64,000 nucleotides of DNA from Flavobacteriales bacterium (lineage in GTDB: Bacteria > Bacteroidota > Bacteroidia > Flavobacteriales_F > PHOS-HE28): the NCBI GenBank assembly GCA_016717225.1, contig JADKGB010000006.1:62001-126000 (forward strand), in the 5' to 3' direction. The notes under the pieces were generated by a model. It was not told where the DNA came from. It ran no database searches and saw only the letters and a list, made by a program, of their open reading frames with translations. Below, piece by piece: positions 1-9,472 of the stretch. Position numbers and translations under genes: made by a program. Each line of letters starts with the position of its first letter. Within the stretch, counting starts at the first letter, position 1.

Positions 1-261
1 CGATTCTGGGGCGAAGCACGCGTTCAGTGCCATATTGAATGAATGTCCACCGTCGTTGTTCGCGGAATCGAGTACTTGCGATCCACTTGCCTGAACAAAT
101 GGCTGGACCCGATAAAAACGCGGTCGAACGGTTCATTCGCTTCCAGCACATGCTCGATCTTGTATGCCAAACCGGAGATCCCCAGAATGGCGGTAGCCAT
201 ACTCGATCAAGGTTAACAGAACAAGCACAACTAAGGCATGTGGTGCGATCACGCGAAACAT
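1..261 (-). CDS. SGNH-hydrolase-like membrane-anchored protein (partial, frameshifted)
   Basis: The gene runs off the left edge, so only the N-terminal part is present. From an ATG at 259-261 the protein opens with a hydrophobic signal anchor (VLVLLTLIEYGYR). After a frameshift it continues with FDRVFIGSSHLFRQVD. The GSSH block is the nucleophile region of SGNH/GDSL-type proteins that accompany O-acylation machinery, and it resembles the GSSHAYRG of the gene at 25464. The true start could lie upstream, since protein-like sequence continues toward 400 in another frame. It is last in the minus-strand exosortase operon. The function is inferred from the motif only. Confidence 0.5.
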
Positions 262-405
262 CCAAGGCCAAAATCCGGCACGTTCAGATCGTTGGGCAGG
301 GCTCCACGGTTCTCCGAATGCTCAATTTGCAATGGCAAGAAGGCCTTCGACCTTCTGAGAACTGGACCAGTCGTACACGATGCTATCCCAGCCCCGCTGG
401 CGGCA

Positions 406-997
406 TTACCCCAACGTCTTCTTGTGGCTGCGTGTAGCGATGATGAACTCGCGGCTATCCGTGTCGCTGACCTTGCGCGCTGGTGCACCTTGCGATGGTC
501 ATGCTCCCTTCCGGGAAGGAGCGGTTGACCACGCTATTGGCACCAATAGCCGTATTGGGCACCGATGATGATATCACCGAAGATCTTGGCTCCCGGACCG
601 ATGTAACAATTGTCGCCGATGGAAGGCACCCAGATCGTCAGGACCGGCCTTGGCCGATCACGACATCCACATGGATGCGGCAGTTTTGCCCGATACGTGC
701 GTCAGGATGCACCACAATGGTACCCCGATGCGCAATGTTCTCAAACCAGATCCAAAAACATTCGGCGGTATATCGAAACCGCAGCGCACGCTCGTGAATG
801 GAAACGCAATGAATACCATTTGAGAACGACGCCAGAACACCTTTTGCTCTTTTTGCAATTCGTGATTTACTCAACACGACGCAGCAACCGCTGGAACTTC
901 CATACTTCGTCGTACATCAAATGAACGCTGAACGTTAAGCGCAGGGCGATACGATCCGCTTCGCGAAAGGCCTGGAAATGTGCATATGAACGTTCAT
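406..997 (-). CDS. Serine acetyltransferase-like hexapeptide-repeat acyltransferase (frameshifted)
   Basis: Spliced across several one-base frameshifts, the minus strand encodes about 190 residues. The N-terminus is helical (DEVWKFQRLLRRVEY). It is followed by PPNVFG, HRGTIVVHPDARIG and NCRIHVDVVIGQG, the left-handed beta-helix signature of serine/sugar O-acetyltransferases, and then the closing SFPEGSMTIAG. Such enzymes move acetyl from acetyl-CoA to a hydroxyl. In a polysaccharide locus this CysE-like type usually acetylates sugars rather than serine. The proposed ATG overlaps the stop of the upstream glycosyltransferase (ATGA). The reading frame is broken in at least three places, probably by sequencing error. 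The exact ends are approximate. Confidence 0.55.
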
Positions 998-1942
998 GCG
1001 TGCTGTTTGCGTTGGTTCCGTTTCGTAAGCTGAAGCAAGCGCTCGGTGGTGGCAAAGCCGAGCAAGGTATGCAGCAAGGCATATCGCTCCCGTTAGTGGC
1101 TCGTCCCACCTCAGGCTTGAAATGGTGTCCAATGCTCTGGCGGTACTCTTCAATGGCTTTGGGCGGATCCTGGCAGCGACAATGCGCAGCGCCATGAATA
1201 TGTATTGGCGCAGTGTCTCGATCTCTGGTGCGGCGTTCAGGATCAAGCGTTCGTAGGTATTCCATGATGGCCCGGCGCAAGGCGATATACCTGTCCCAAT
1301 TGGCCTGCACACCGGTCTGGCTGATGGAACCACTTGCCCGTTTGAGCACATGCGTTCGGATGTGTGCATCCCACGCGATCGATCCGGAGTTCTTCAACAG
1401 GCGGAACATCAGGTCGTAATCCTGGCTGCTCGCAAGATCCTCGTTCCAACCGCCAACCACATCCAGCGCCGATCGACTCCAGAGATTCGAGGAGGTAGTA
1501 CCCATTCGCGTTTTGATCAACGCCATCCATGGCTGGCCGACCAAAGCCAAAGAGGGCAATAGCAGACCGTTCGGCATGGCCTGTTCAAAATCACCAACCA
1601 CAAGATCAGGGTAACCGCTCACCTTCGCCAGAGCGATCTGCGCCGCGATCTTACCGGATCGATCGTGTCATCGGCATCCAAGAACTGCACATAATCTTCC
1701 TTGTTGTAGATCGCAGGCCAGCATTGCGGGGCAGCCGAAGCCCCAAGTTCTCTTGCCGGATCGAACGGAAACGACCCGAAATCGTTCCTGAAGATCAAGC
1801 AGGACGCCAGCCGTTCCATCGGTACTGCCATCACCGAGCCCAAACCACGTCCAGATCGGAATTGGTTTGGGCCAATACTGAACCCAAGGCCGAAGGAAGA
1901 TGAGCTCCACATTTGGCAGGGGATCACAACAGCAACACGCAA
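994..1942 (-). CDS. Family 2 glycosyltransferase of the exosortase locus (frameshifted)
   Basis: The minus strand encodes a GT-A fold family 2 glycosyltransferase split over three frames. The start is RVAVVIPC, followed by HLPSALGSVLAQTNSD, DGSTDGTAGVLL and YVQFLDADDTI (the DxD metal/nucleotide-sugar site). Then comes SALDVVGGWNEDLASSQDYD, a typical acceptor-side block, and the gene ends at LLQLTKRNQRKQHA. At about 315 residues it has normal length. The start codon appears to be TTG at 1942, but frameshifts could hide another start. It sits between the exosortase membrane partner and an acetyltransferase, so a role in modifying the sorted protein or a linked glycan is plausible. NCBI names an XrtY-associated glycosyltransferase in such loci, but I cannot confirm membership. 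Confidence 0.6.
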
Positions 1943-1990
1943 GAACAGCAGGGCAAGAAAGAAGGCGAAGTTAGATCCGAACCCTGCCCC

Positions 1991-2455
1991 CTATACGGAA
2001 CCCCATGTCCTGCGCCGTTCACGGTTGGAAGCTCCCCACAAGAACATCAGAACGACGGGATATTGAAGCGCGTGGAGCAGCTTCACGGAAACCACCTCCA
2101 ACGGGGGGCGAACCAACGTGCGCCCAAATGCAACAGAAAGGCAAAAGCCCAACCACTGTAGGCAAGAGGATCCACCTGTCAAAGTGGCGAGGAGCGAAAT
2201 GGAACACGCGCGCCAACCAAACGCAGAGGAAGCACATCGACGCGGTGAAAGCGCCAGCCATGATCCACTTCAGCACTGTAAGACCACCCACGCTCCAATC
2301 GTTCGTCCATCCTTGAAAGATGCTGTGCGCGAAGGAGACTTCCGTCCGCCTGGCAACATGGTCCAACTGATAGTTCAGGTTGACGAACAGAAATTCGCGA
2401 AGGCCACCGAGCACCAAGGCGAGAAGCAAACAGCTATAAGGGTTCTGGCTCCCAT
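1991..2455 (-). CDS. Exosortase-associated small membrane protein (frameshifted)
   Basis: Directly downstream of the exosortase lies an open stretch of about 150 codons, interrupted by at least two indels. It encodes a hydrophobic protein. Visible pieces are LLLALVLGGLREFLFVNLNY near the N-terminus, a central segment TVLKWIMAGAFTASMCFLCV, and a last membrane segment LLHALQYPVVLMFLWG before a basic tail (RERRRTWGSV). The REFLFVNLNYQ block and the small size match the membrane proteins that accompany XrtF/XrtX/XrtY-type exosortases in Bacteroidota. The catalytic role, if any, is unknown; it probably assists sorting. Confidence 0.55.
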
Positions 2456-2461
2456 CAACCA

Positions 2462-3009
2462 CTAAGCAGATCGACGACCACTTCCCAGGGCAAACCGTTT
2501 CACCCAAATGTACCAGAGCAAGAAGACCAGCCATACACAACGACATAGAAGGCATAGTCGTGATTGAAATGAGCAATTCGTAGTCGTATCGCACGATGCG
2601 ACATAGTGCAGCCACACGTGCCGCATTATTCGAGGGATCGAAACAAGACCTAGAAACGCGAACCAGAGCTTGTGCTTCACCGGCCCCGGATAAGCACCAA
2701 AAAATAAGATACACCGCGAACAGGTTCAAATCCATTACAGGGTCGCCGATCCACAGCAAATGACCCCCCTCAACCCCTATTGTCCCAATCAGTTCGGCAT
2801 TGGCAGGCTCAGGTACGATCGTAACCAGGGTGGTGAGGAGGAAACCGGGCCCGGCGATCACCCGATCGATGTCAGCCTATCAAGCAGGCCCAAGGGTGAA
2901 TGACGAACGCGTGCAGGGCGTACCAAGCAGCATACAGGAACACACTCCAGAACAAAAAGCGGAAAGAGTGATCACGCCCGGCAGAAACCGGTTCAGCGTG
3001 ATGGTTCAT
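2462..3009 (-). CDS. Exosortase, Bacteroidota XrtY/XrtF-like (frameshifted)
   Basis: About 180 residues once indels are repaired, the size of the small Bacteroidota exosortases. The start MNHHAEPVSAGRDHSF overlaps the end of the substrate gene. A first membrane helix follows (SVFLYAAWYALHAFV). The catalytic cysteine is visible as GDPCNGL in the third frame at about 2731-2742, flanked by one-base homopolymer shifts (ccc and ttt). The conserved arginine (NAARVAAL) and histidine (AHFNHDYAFYVVVYG) follow, then a C-terminal helix LLWYIWVKRFAL. Exosortases are membrane transpeptidase-like proteases that cleave C-terminal sorting signals. The single PID-CTERM-like neighbour suggests the XrtY type. 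Confidence 0.72.
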
Positions 3010-3233
3010 CCACGCACAACGTTGCGCTTGCGATGCAGAGATCCATCAACTGCTTTCCTCCTAAAAGAGCACCAGCAACGAACAACAACCAAACACTACC
3101 ATCGATCGGGATACAAGGTGGTGGCCAGCAGGGCGGTGGACCACCTACAGGCGGACCTCCTTGGGCGAACAACCCGCCGATCAATGGCAAAGCCACCAAA
3201 GACGAGCGTCACAAGACGTAGTGTGGACTTCAT
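2993..3233 (-). CDS. PID-CTERM-like exosortase substrate micro-protein (one frameshift)
   Basis: A very short exported protein. Removing one T from a TTT run gives MKSTLRLVTLVLVALPLIG, a classic signal peptide ending in LFAQ. The mature part is a Gly/Pro/Cys-rich stub (GGPPVGGPPPCWPPPC), then the sorting motif PID, then a hydrophobic helix (VWLLFVAGALL), GGK and a short tail. The PID-GG-helix-GGK layout matches what is known of PID-CTERM sorting domains cut by exosortase Y. The mature protein before PID is only about 18 residues. It starts the minus operon and diverges from the wzc promoter region; nothing else is coded at 3234-3513. Confidence 0.68.
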
Positions 3234-3513
3234 ATTTCTAAAAGCGCTCAGGAACAAGCGCCAAATGTAAAAAAAGAACGGCTTATGAAGTTCAACCCCT
3301 TACCTGCCTTTGTTTTCAACAACGCGACGCAAACCGGCTCAAGGGTGATGAACCTCAACCACTTCGTTCCAAACGCCCCACTCGGTAAATGGACCAAAGA
3401 CAACAGGGCTCCTAGCACAAGCCACAAGGCACTGCGAGTGATCTCTATATTCGCAGCCCTTTCGTCGGTCCATGGCTTTGGTCCATGCCGTAGGAGGCAC
3501 CTCAGTTCACATG

Positions 3514-5944
3514 GCATCAGCGGCAGGCCCCAAGGCGGGAATCATCGACGTAAATGACCTGCGCTCGGTAATCAGGATCTTTTCGAAGAACTGGTACTTT
3601 GTGGTTGTCGCTGTTATCCTTTCCGCAGTCCTCTCCTATCTGTACTCATATCGCATCCCGGAAGTTTATGGGGCGAGTACGCAGATCTTGTTGAAGGACA
3701 AGGAGACCTACAACTACCAGTCGCAGGTGTACGCCAACATTGGCTACGTAGCGGCTTATGGTGATATCGTGAACCAGAAGCGCGTGCTGACGAGTATGAC
3801 ATGGTAAGCCGGGCGCTGGACAAAGTGGATTTCGATATTTCTTATTACATCATAGGAAGGTACAAAACCACGGAGCAATACGGAAAGCTGCCCTTCACCG
3901 TGAAGATGCAATTGTTGAGAAAGGAATTATACGAAAAACCGTTCGACCTGAAGATCATTGACGCCGATCGTTTTGAGTCAGTTACGATCGTGGCGCGGGC
4001 ATTATCAAGAAGACTTTTCCTTTCAATTCAGCCATTGCTGACAAGGAGAATGACGACTTCACGCTACGCGTCGATCGGCAGCAGCAGTTCACCCCGGCGA
4101 ACCTGGCGGAACTTGTGAAAAGCGACTATCGCTTCGTGAACCACACACGGCAATGGTTGGTCAGCAAGTACAGCTTTGGCATGAGCGTGGAGAATCTTGA
4201 ATTCACCACGATCCTGGAAGTGAAAGTGGAGGACGAGATCGCGGAGCGAGCGAAGATGTTCCTGGACACGCTGAGCAAAGAGTATATCGAATACAATCTC
4301 CGCAGTGAATACGACATCAATGAGCGCACACTTGGCTACATCGATAAGCAGATCAATGAGGTGAGCAGCACACTTGGTGTTTATGAGGACGACTTGGAGC
4401 AATTCATGTCCAGCAAGAATATTCTGGACCTGAGCAAAGAGCAGGAGCAGTACTACGACGAAATGGTCCGGTACGAAACGCAAAAACGCCAATTCGAAAT
4501 GATGATCGAAAGCGTGAATTCGCTGGAGGATTATGTGCTGAACATTGGCGATTCCAAATTACTCCCGCCATCATTCTACATACTTGAAGACGACGTTTTC
4601 CTGAAAAGCATGCTTACCCAGCTGTACAACATGCAAATGGACATGAACAGCAAAACGTTCGACGCTACGTTCGAGAACCCGGCCATTACGAGATCCGACT
4701 CCATAATGCAGTTGAACCGGTCCAACCTGCTCATCTACCTTACCAACACGCGGAACGCGATAAAGGACAAGATCAAGGACGTAGGCACTCAAATTTCGGA
4801 CTATGAGCGGATGGTAAAAGGAGTGCCGGCCAATCAACGCGGTATGCTGAACATCAAGCGTAAGCTCAACGTCAACGAGAAACTTTACGAATTCTTGTTG
4901 GAAAAGCGGGCCAATACGGTGATCGCGCGTGCAGGTATCATTCCGCAAACCAAGGTGATCGAGCGGGCTCGCAGCATGGGCGTAGTGCGCCCGGACAAAA
5001 TGAAGATCCTATACACCTTCTTGGTCGGGGGCGTTTTATTGAGCATGATCCTCGTGTTCGTACGCGTGCTGTTCTACGACAGGGTTGAGAACGCGGACCA
5101 ACTGCGCAGTGCTACCCACTTGCCCGTGTTCGGCGAGATCATTGCCAGTGATAAGGCCGAGGACAACTACGTAGTTGTGGACAGTGATCCAAAGAGTGCT
5201 ATTACGGAGAGCTTCCGAACGGTACGGACCAATTTGGAATACCTCCCGGCCACGGAGGCCGGAAAGGTGGTAATGGTGACGAGCTATCGGCCCAACGAAG
5301 GCAAGACGTTCTGCTCCGTGAATTTGGGAGCGATACTGGCAAAAGCCGGGAAGAAAGTTCTTCTGTTGGAATTGGACCTGCACAAGCCAAAAGTTGCCGT
5401 AGGGTTAGGGATGCACACTACCACAGGCCTCAGTAGCATTCTGGTAGGTAAAACGGGGTACGCGGAATGCGTACAGCCCACCCAGATCGAGAATTTCAGC
5501 GTGATCCTTAGCGGCCCTACGCCTCCGAACGCATCGGAACTGGTGCTCAGCAAACACCTGGCGGGTCTGTTCGAATGGGGCCGTCAGCAATACGACTATG
5601 TTCTCGTAGATACGCCTCCTGTGGGCCTGATCACAGATGCATTGCTGATGATGAAGCATGTGGATGCCACGCTCTTCGTGATCAATACGCGTTTCGCGAA
5701 CAAGGACCACATCAAAAGCGCCATGGAAACCGCGCAAGCGAGCACATCCGCGAACTTCGGATTCATCCTCAACGGTGTGCGGATGAAGAAGAGCAAGTAC
5801 TACTACAACACCAACTATGGCTACGGCTATCGGTACGCATATGGCTACGGTAGCGGTTATGGATATGGATACGGTTATGGTAGCCGCCGAAAGAAGAAAG
5901 AGGGTGATGCTGGAAAGCAGGATGGATCGAACCAGAACTCATGA
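3514..5944 (+). CDS. wzc: Wzc-type polysaccharide co-polymerase with BY-kinase domain (two frameshifts)
   Basis: Inner-membrane Wzz-like co-polymerase fused to a cytoplasmic tyrosine autokinase that regulates surface polysaccharide assembly. The start MASAAGPKAGIIDVNDL leads into TM1 (WYFVVVAVILSAVLSYLY). A long periplasmic coiled-coil region and TM2 (LYTFLVGGVLLSMILVFV, near 5020) follow. The kinase core has Walker A (SYRPNEGKTF), Walker A' (LLLELDLHKPK) and Walker B (YVLVDTPPVG). The C-terminus at 5800-5885 is a run of Tyr/Gly (YGYGYG type) before basic RRKKK, the autophosphorylation cluster. The frame shifts near 3800 and 3975; repaired, the protein has about 809 residues, normal for the family. 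It opens the polysaccharide cluster. Confidence 0.88.
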
Positions 5945-5961
5945 TCATCGCGCCGTAGTCC

Positions 5962-6824
5962 ATGGGATCGACCGCCACTACCAACTGGGATATTGAGATC
6001 AGGCCCGAACAGCCTTGGTGGAAAGTTGATCTGAAGGAATTCTGGCATTACCGCGATCTGTTGATGCTTCTTGTGAAGCGTGATCTTACCGCACAGTACA
6101 AACAGACGGTTCTGGGTCCGGTGTGGTTGGTCCTGCAACCCTTGCTCACCACGTTGGTGTACACGGTGATGTTCGGCATGTTGGCTCGTTGGTCGCCAAA
6201 GGTATTCCGGCACTTCTGTTCTACCTGAGCGGTATAGTGCCCTGGACCTTTTTTTCAACTGTTACTACACGGACCTCGCGCACCTTCGTGAACAATGCAT
6301 CGGTTCTGACCAAGGTGTACTTCCCCCGCCTGGTCATGCCCGTTAGCACAACGCTTAGCACGCTATTCTCCTTGCTCGTTCAGTTGGTCCTACTTGCGGT
6401 GATCATCTTCTTCTATGCCCTGTTCCGCGATTATCAATGGACACCGTCGATCCAACTTCTAGCCTTGCCCGTTGTGATCGTATTGATGTCGTTTCTGGGT
6501 TTGGGCGTCGGTATTCTGGTGAGCGCACTGACCACCAAGTACCGTGATCTCGGATTCCTTGTGGCTTACGGGGTGCAGTTGCTCATGTTTGTGAGCCCGG
6601 TGATATTCCCACTTTCCCTGGTCGCCGAGAAGAGCCCTGCCATGCTCCCCTTTTTGAAAGCCAATCCGATGACCCCGATCATTGAAACCGTGCGCACCAT
6701 GTTCTTCGGCGGCCAGATCGATTGGGCAGGTCTGGGATATGCCGGGCTTTTCGCAGGGATCATATTCGTCATTGGTCTGGCGATTTTCCAACGAGTGGAA
6801 CGATCATTTGCCGACATCATATGA
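5962..6824 (+). CDS. wzm: ABC-2 type polysaccharide export permease (one frameshift)
   Basis: Membrane component of a Wzm/Wzt exporter that moves a completed, lipid-linked polysaccharide across the inner membrane. The N-terminus has the typical cytoplasmic block YRDLLMLLVKRDLTAQYKQT followed by LGPVWLVLQPLLTTLVYTV. Four further hydrophobic helices follow, including LLFYLSGIVPWTFF and LVQLVLLAVIIFFYAL. About 287 residues is normal. A one-base deletion near 6200 splits it. Its stop overlaps the ATG of the ATPase gene, so the two are translationally coupled. Confidence 0.88.
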
Positions 6825-8125
6825 GCGTACCGCTGGTCATACAAGCGCAAGATGTGCGCAAGATGTACAGGCTAGGCCAAACAGGTGGTGCAACCTTGAG
6901 CGAAGACCTACATGCATGGTGGGCACGACTGTTGGGCAAGCCTGACCCCCTGGCCAAATTGGGGACATTGGATGGTCAGCGCAAAGGCAGCGAATTCTGG
7001 GCACTTCAGGGCGTATCCTTCGAAGTTGCACAAGGCGAAGTAGTAGGCATAGTGGGCAAGAACGGAGCGGGCAAGAGCACATTGCTCAAACTTCTTTCCC
7101 GGATCACGCTCCCTAGTGAAGGCACCATTCGTTTGAAAGGCAGAATGAGCAGTTTGCTCGAAGTAGGCACGGGATTCAATCCAGAACTCACAGGGCGAGA
7201 GAATATTTACCTCAACGGGGCCATTTTGGGAATGAAAAAGGCCGAGATCAATCGTAAACTGGAAGAGATCATCGGTTTCAGTGGGATACAACACCATATT
7301 GATAGCCCTGTAAAACGGTATAGCAGTGGCATGAAAGTGCGGCTAGGGTTCGCGGTAGCCGCGCATCTGGAACCGGATATACTGGTCATTGACGAAGTAC
7401 TAGCTGTAGGCGATGCCGAATTCCAGCGGAAGTGCCTCGGTAAGATGAAGGATGTCGCTAGATCACAACGGACAATTTTGTTCGTTAGCCACAACATGAC
7501 CGCCATTCAATCACTTTGTCAGCGAGTGATCTGGTTGCACGAAGGCAAAGTTCGAATGGACGGTCCTGCGAACGACGTTGTGCGCGCATATTTGAGTACG
7601 GACACCACCCCTGCCGATCACCGCTCATGGGACCCCAGCGAGGCACCAGGAAATGCGGATGTGCGGATAACGCAAATTCGCCTGGAACGCAGCGGGGCCG
7701 ATACCCTGATAACCTGGCATGACCCCTTCCGTATCGTGATCGGGTTCGAGAATCGAGGGATAGACGACGGCGACCTGAACTTCAACTTCGAATTGTACAA
7801 CGAAAACGACGCTCTGGTCCTTATCTCTGGATGGCGAGAACACGCGGTCTCAAACCCACCTTTCGCAAGAGGGTCGCATGAGGTGGCGTGTTCTGTTCCA
7901 GGAGAGTTGCTGAACACGGGCGACTACCGGATCGTTGTGAATTGTTTCAGAGCCGGAAGACATCTGTTTTCTGTGCAGGAGAGTATCGCATTCGTGATCC
8001 AAGAGTCCAGACGTACTGGCTCCTGGTATGGCAAACGGGCTGGTATCGTGCGTCCTCGTCTGGATTGGGAGTTAAGACAAGGCGCTTCAAAAGAGGGTGG
8101 CGATGCTCACCAGGAAGGCGTGTGA
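6821..8125 (+). CDS. wzt: ABC transporter ATPase with Wzt C-terminal carbohydrate-binding domain
   Basis: ATPase partner of the upstream permease, 434 residues. It has Walker A GKNGAGKST (about residues 80-88), the ABC signature within RYSSGMKVRLGF, Walker B ILVIDEVLAVGD and the H-loop SHNM. After about residue 270 a beta-rich extension of some 160 residues (WDPSEAPGNADVRITQIRL onward) matches the Wzt C-terminal domain that recognises the polysaccharide's terminal modification. The start was chosen at 6821 because it makes an ATGA overlap with the permease stop; an in-frame start upstream would lie inside the permease. The C-terminal domain implies that the exported glycan carries a specific end cap. 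Confidence 0.92.
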   Translation: MSVPLVIQAQDVRKMYRLGQTGGATLSEDLHAWWARLLGKPDPLAKLGTLDGQRKGSEFWALQGVSFEVAQGEVVGIVGKNGAGKSTLLKLLSRITLPSEGTIRLKGRMSSLLEVGTGFNPELTGRENIYLNGAILGMKKAEINRKLEEIIGFSGIQHHIDSPVKRYSSGMKVRLGFAVAAHLEPDILVIDEVLAVGDAEFQRKCLGKMKDVARSQRTILFVSHNMTAIQSLCQRVIWLHEGKVRMDGPANDVVRAYLSTDTTPADHRSWDPSEAPGNADVRITQIRLERSGADTLITWHDPFRIVIGFENRGIDDGDLNFNFELYNENDALVLISGWREHAVSNPPFARGSHEVACSVPGELLNTGDYRIVVNCFRAGRHLFSVQESIAFVIQESRRTGSWYGKRAGIVRPRLDWELRQGASKEGGDAHQEGV

Positions 8126-8127
8126 GA

Positions 8128-9075
8128 ATGGGTATTCTGGGCAAACACTTCGTCTTTGTAATTGGGGCCCCAAGGAGCGGCACTAGTTGGTTGCATCAAA
8201 TGCTGGCCGCGCATCCTCATGTTGCGGCAATGGAGAAAGAGGAACTGACCGTTTTCAGCCGGTACCTCTCTCCATGGGCAACGAACTTCGAGTTGGAAAC
8301 CCGTAACAAAGACGAAGGCAAGTGGAGCCAAGGCCTCCCTTGTCTTTTTACAAAAGACGAGTTCGAACAACAAATGCGTTCGTTCGTGGAAACATTTTAC
8401 GGAAGGCTTTTGGAACGCCGACCAGCATCGACACACATTCTGGACAAGCACCCGAACTATAGCAACCATATCCCGTTGATAGACCAACTTCTTCCGCGAA
8501 GTCGATTCCTCCATATTATCCGTGATGGCCGGGAAGTAGCTGTAAGTATGATGAGCGTTCGCAAACGCGTTGGGCATAGCCCGGGAGAAGTTCGAGGTGC
8601 AGCCCAGGAATGGCATCGCTGCCTCACCAATGCACGGGCTTGTGGCACTCCATTAGGGCCTGAGCGCTATATGGAAGTGCGATACGAGGATCTGCGAAAG
8701 AACACGGACGAAGGACTTCAGCGCATCCTTGAGTTTTGTGGTTTGTCGGCCATCGATGGTTTTTCGGCGCAAGTAGCGAAGGAGCATGACATCAATGTTC
8801 GGCAGGTGAGCACAGGAGATACCGACTTGAATGCCTTGCGCAACCAGCCTGATCGAATTTGGCAGGAGAAAATGAGCATCACTGAGCGATACATTTTCGA
8901 TCGGATGGCTGGCGGCTTGCTCCGAGAATTGGGCTACGCGGAAAAGGGCTGGTGGGCAATAAGATCCAGAGATCGTTTGCAAATGCTACCGTACGGTTTC
9001 ATGGTGCGAGCCAAACGCAGCGTGATGGCCTTGCAGAACATCTGGTCACAACCTGTCGAAAAGCCTCTCTTGTGA
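8128..9075 (+). CDS. PAPS-dependent sulfotransferase family protein
   Basis: 315 residues. The N-terminal VIGAPRSGTSWLHQML (about residues 11-26) is the 5'-phosphosulfate-binding loop. LHIIRDGREVAVSM (about 128-141) is the 3'-phosphate-binding region. The C-terminal half (DLNALRNQPDRIWQEKMS, MAGGLLRELGYAE) fits the family. It would transfer sulfate from PAPS to a hydroxyl, here most likely on the exported polysaccharide. The start lies two bases after the wzt stop. A truncated relative of its C-terminus occurs at 10178-10570. Confidence 0.85.
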   Translation: MGILGKHFVFVIGAPRSGTSWLHQMLAAHPHVAAMEKEELTVFSRYLSPWATNFELETRNKDEGKWSQGLPCLFTKDEFEQQMRSFVETFYGRLLERRPASTHILDKHPNYSNHIPLIDQLLPRSRFLHIIRDGREVAVSMMSVRKRVGHSPGEVRGAAQEWHRCLTNARACGTPLGPERYMEVRYEDLRKNTDEGLQRILEFCGLSAIDGFSAQVAKEHDINVRQVSTGDTDLNALRNQPDRIWQEKMSITERYIFDRMAGGLLRELGYAEKGWWAIRSRDRLQMLPYGFMVRAKRSVMALQNIWSQPVEKPLL

Positions 9076-9472
9076 ACATTGCACTCCATGCTGCGAGATG
9101 CATGGGATGAAATGCTTGACCCTCAGTTTATTGCCACAACGGGAGGAACGTTGCCAGCATATAGCGGAACCACTACCTCGTCAACTTTAGTCATCTGGTA
9201 CATCGATCGGAATCCCGGCAATTGAAAAGAAGTATTTCACCCACTGGACGAAAGATCCTCTGGCTCGCCGAACCACGAATACCGCAGTAAACCTGCAAGT
9301 CGTTGTCGAAGACGTCCAAGTCGAATGCCAGCCATTTATTTTGATCGACCGGTGGAGAGAAAGTCGATCCAAACAAAGCTCAGAGCTCAAGCATAAGAGC
9401 GTCTCGTCGAACAAACAGCCTCTTTGGGCTGTAATTTTATCGAGCGATCAGCTCATTCACCATCTTTCGCCA
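9076..9472 (+). other. Intergenic stretch without a recognised gene
   Basis: Roughly 400 bases between the sulfotransferase and the acetyltransferase. Short open frames exist on both strands, but none has a convincing start, ribosome site or family motif. The 9341-9472 part is in frame with the next gene, but its residues are not family-like. It may be remnant sequence, given the broken gene at 10178. Confidence 0.5.

Noticed and set aside
3248..3517. Minus-strand open frame between the exosortase and wzc promoters
   Set aside because: No signal peptide or family motif; the region is best read as the divergent promoter region.
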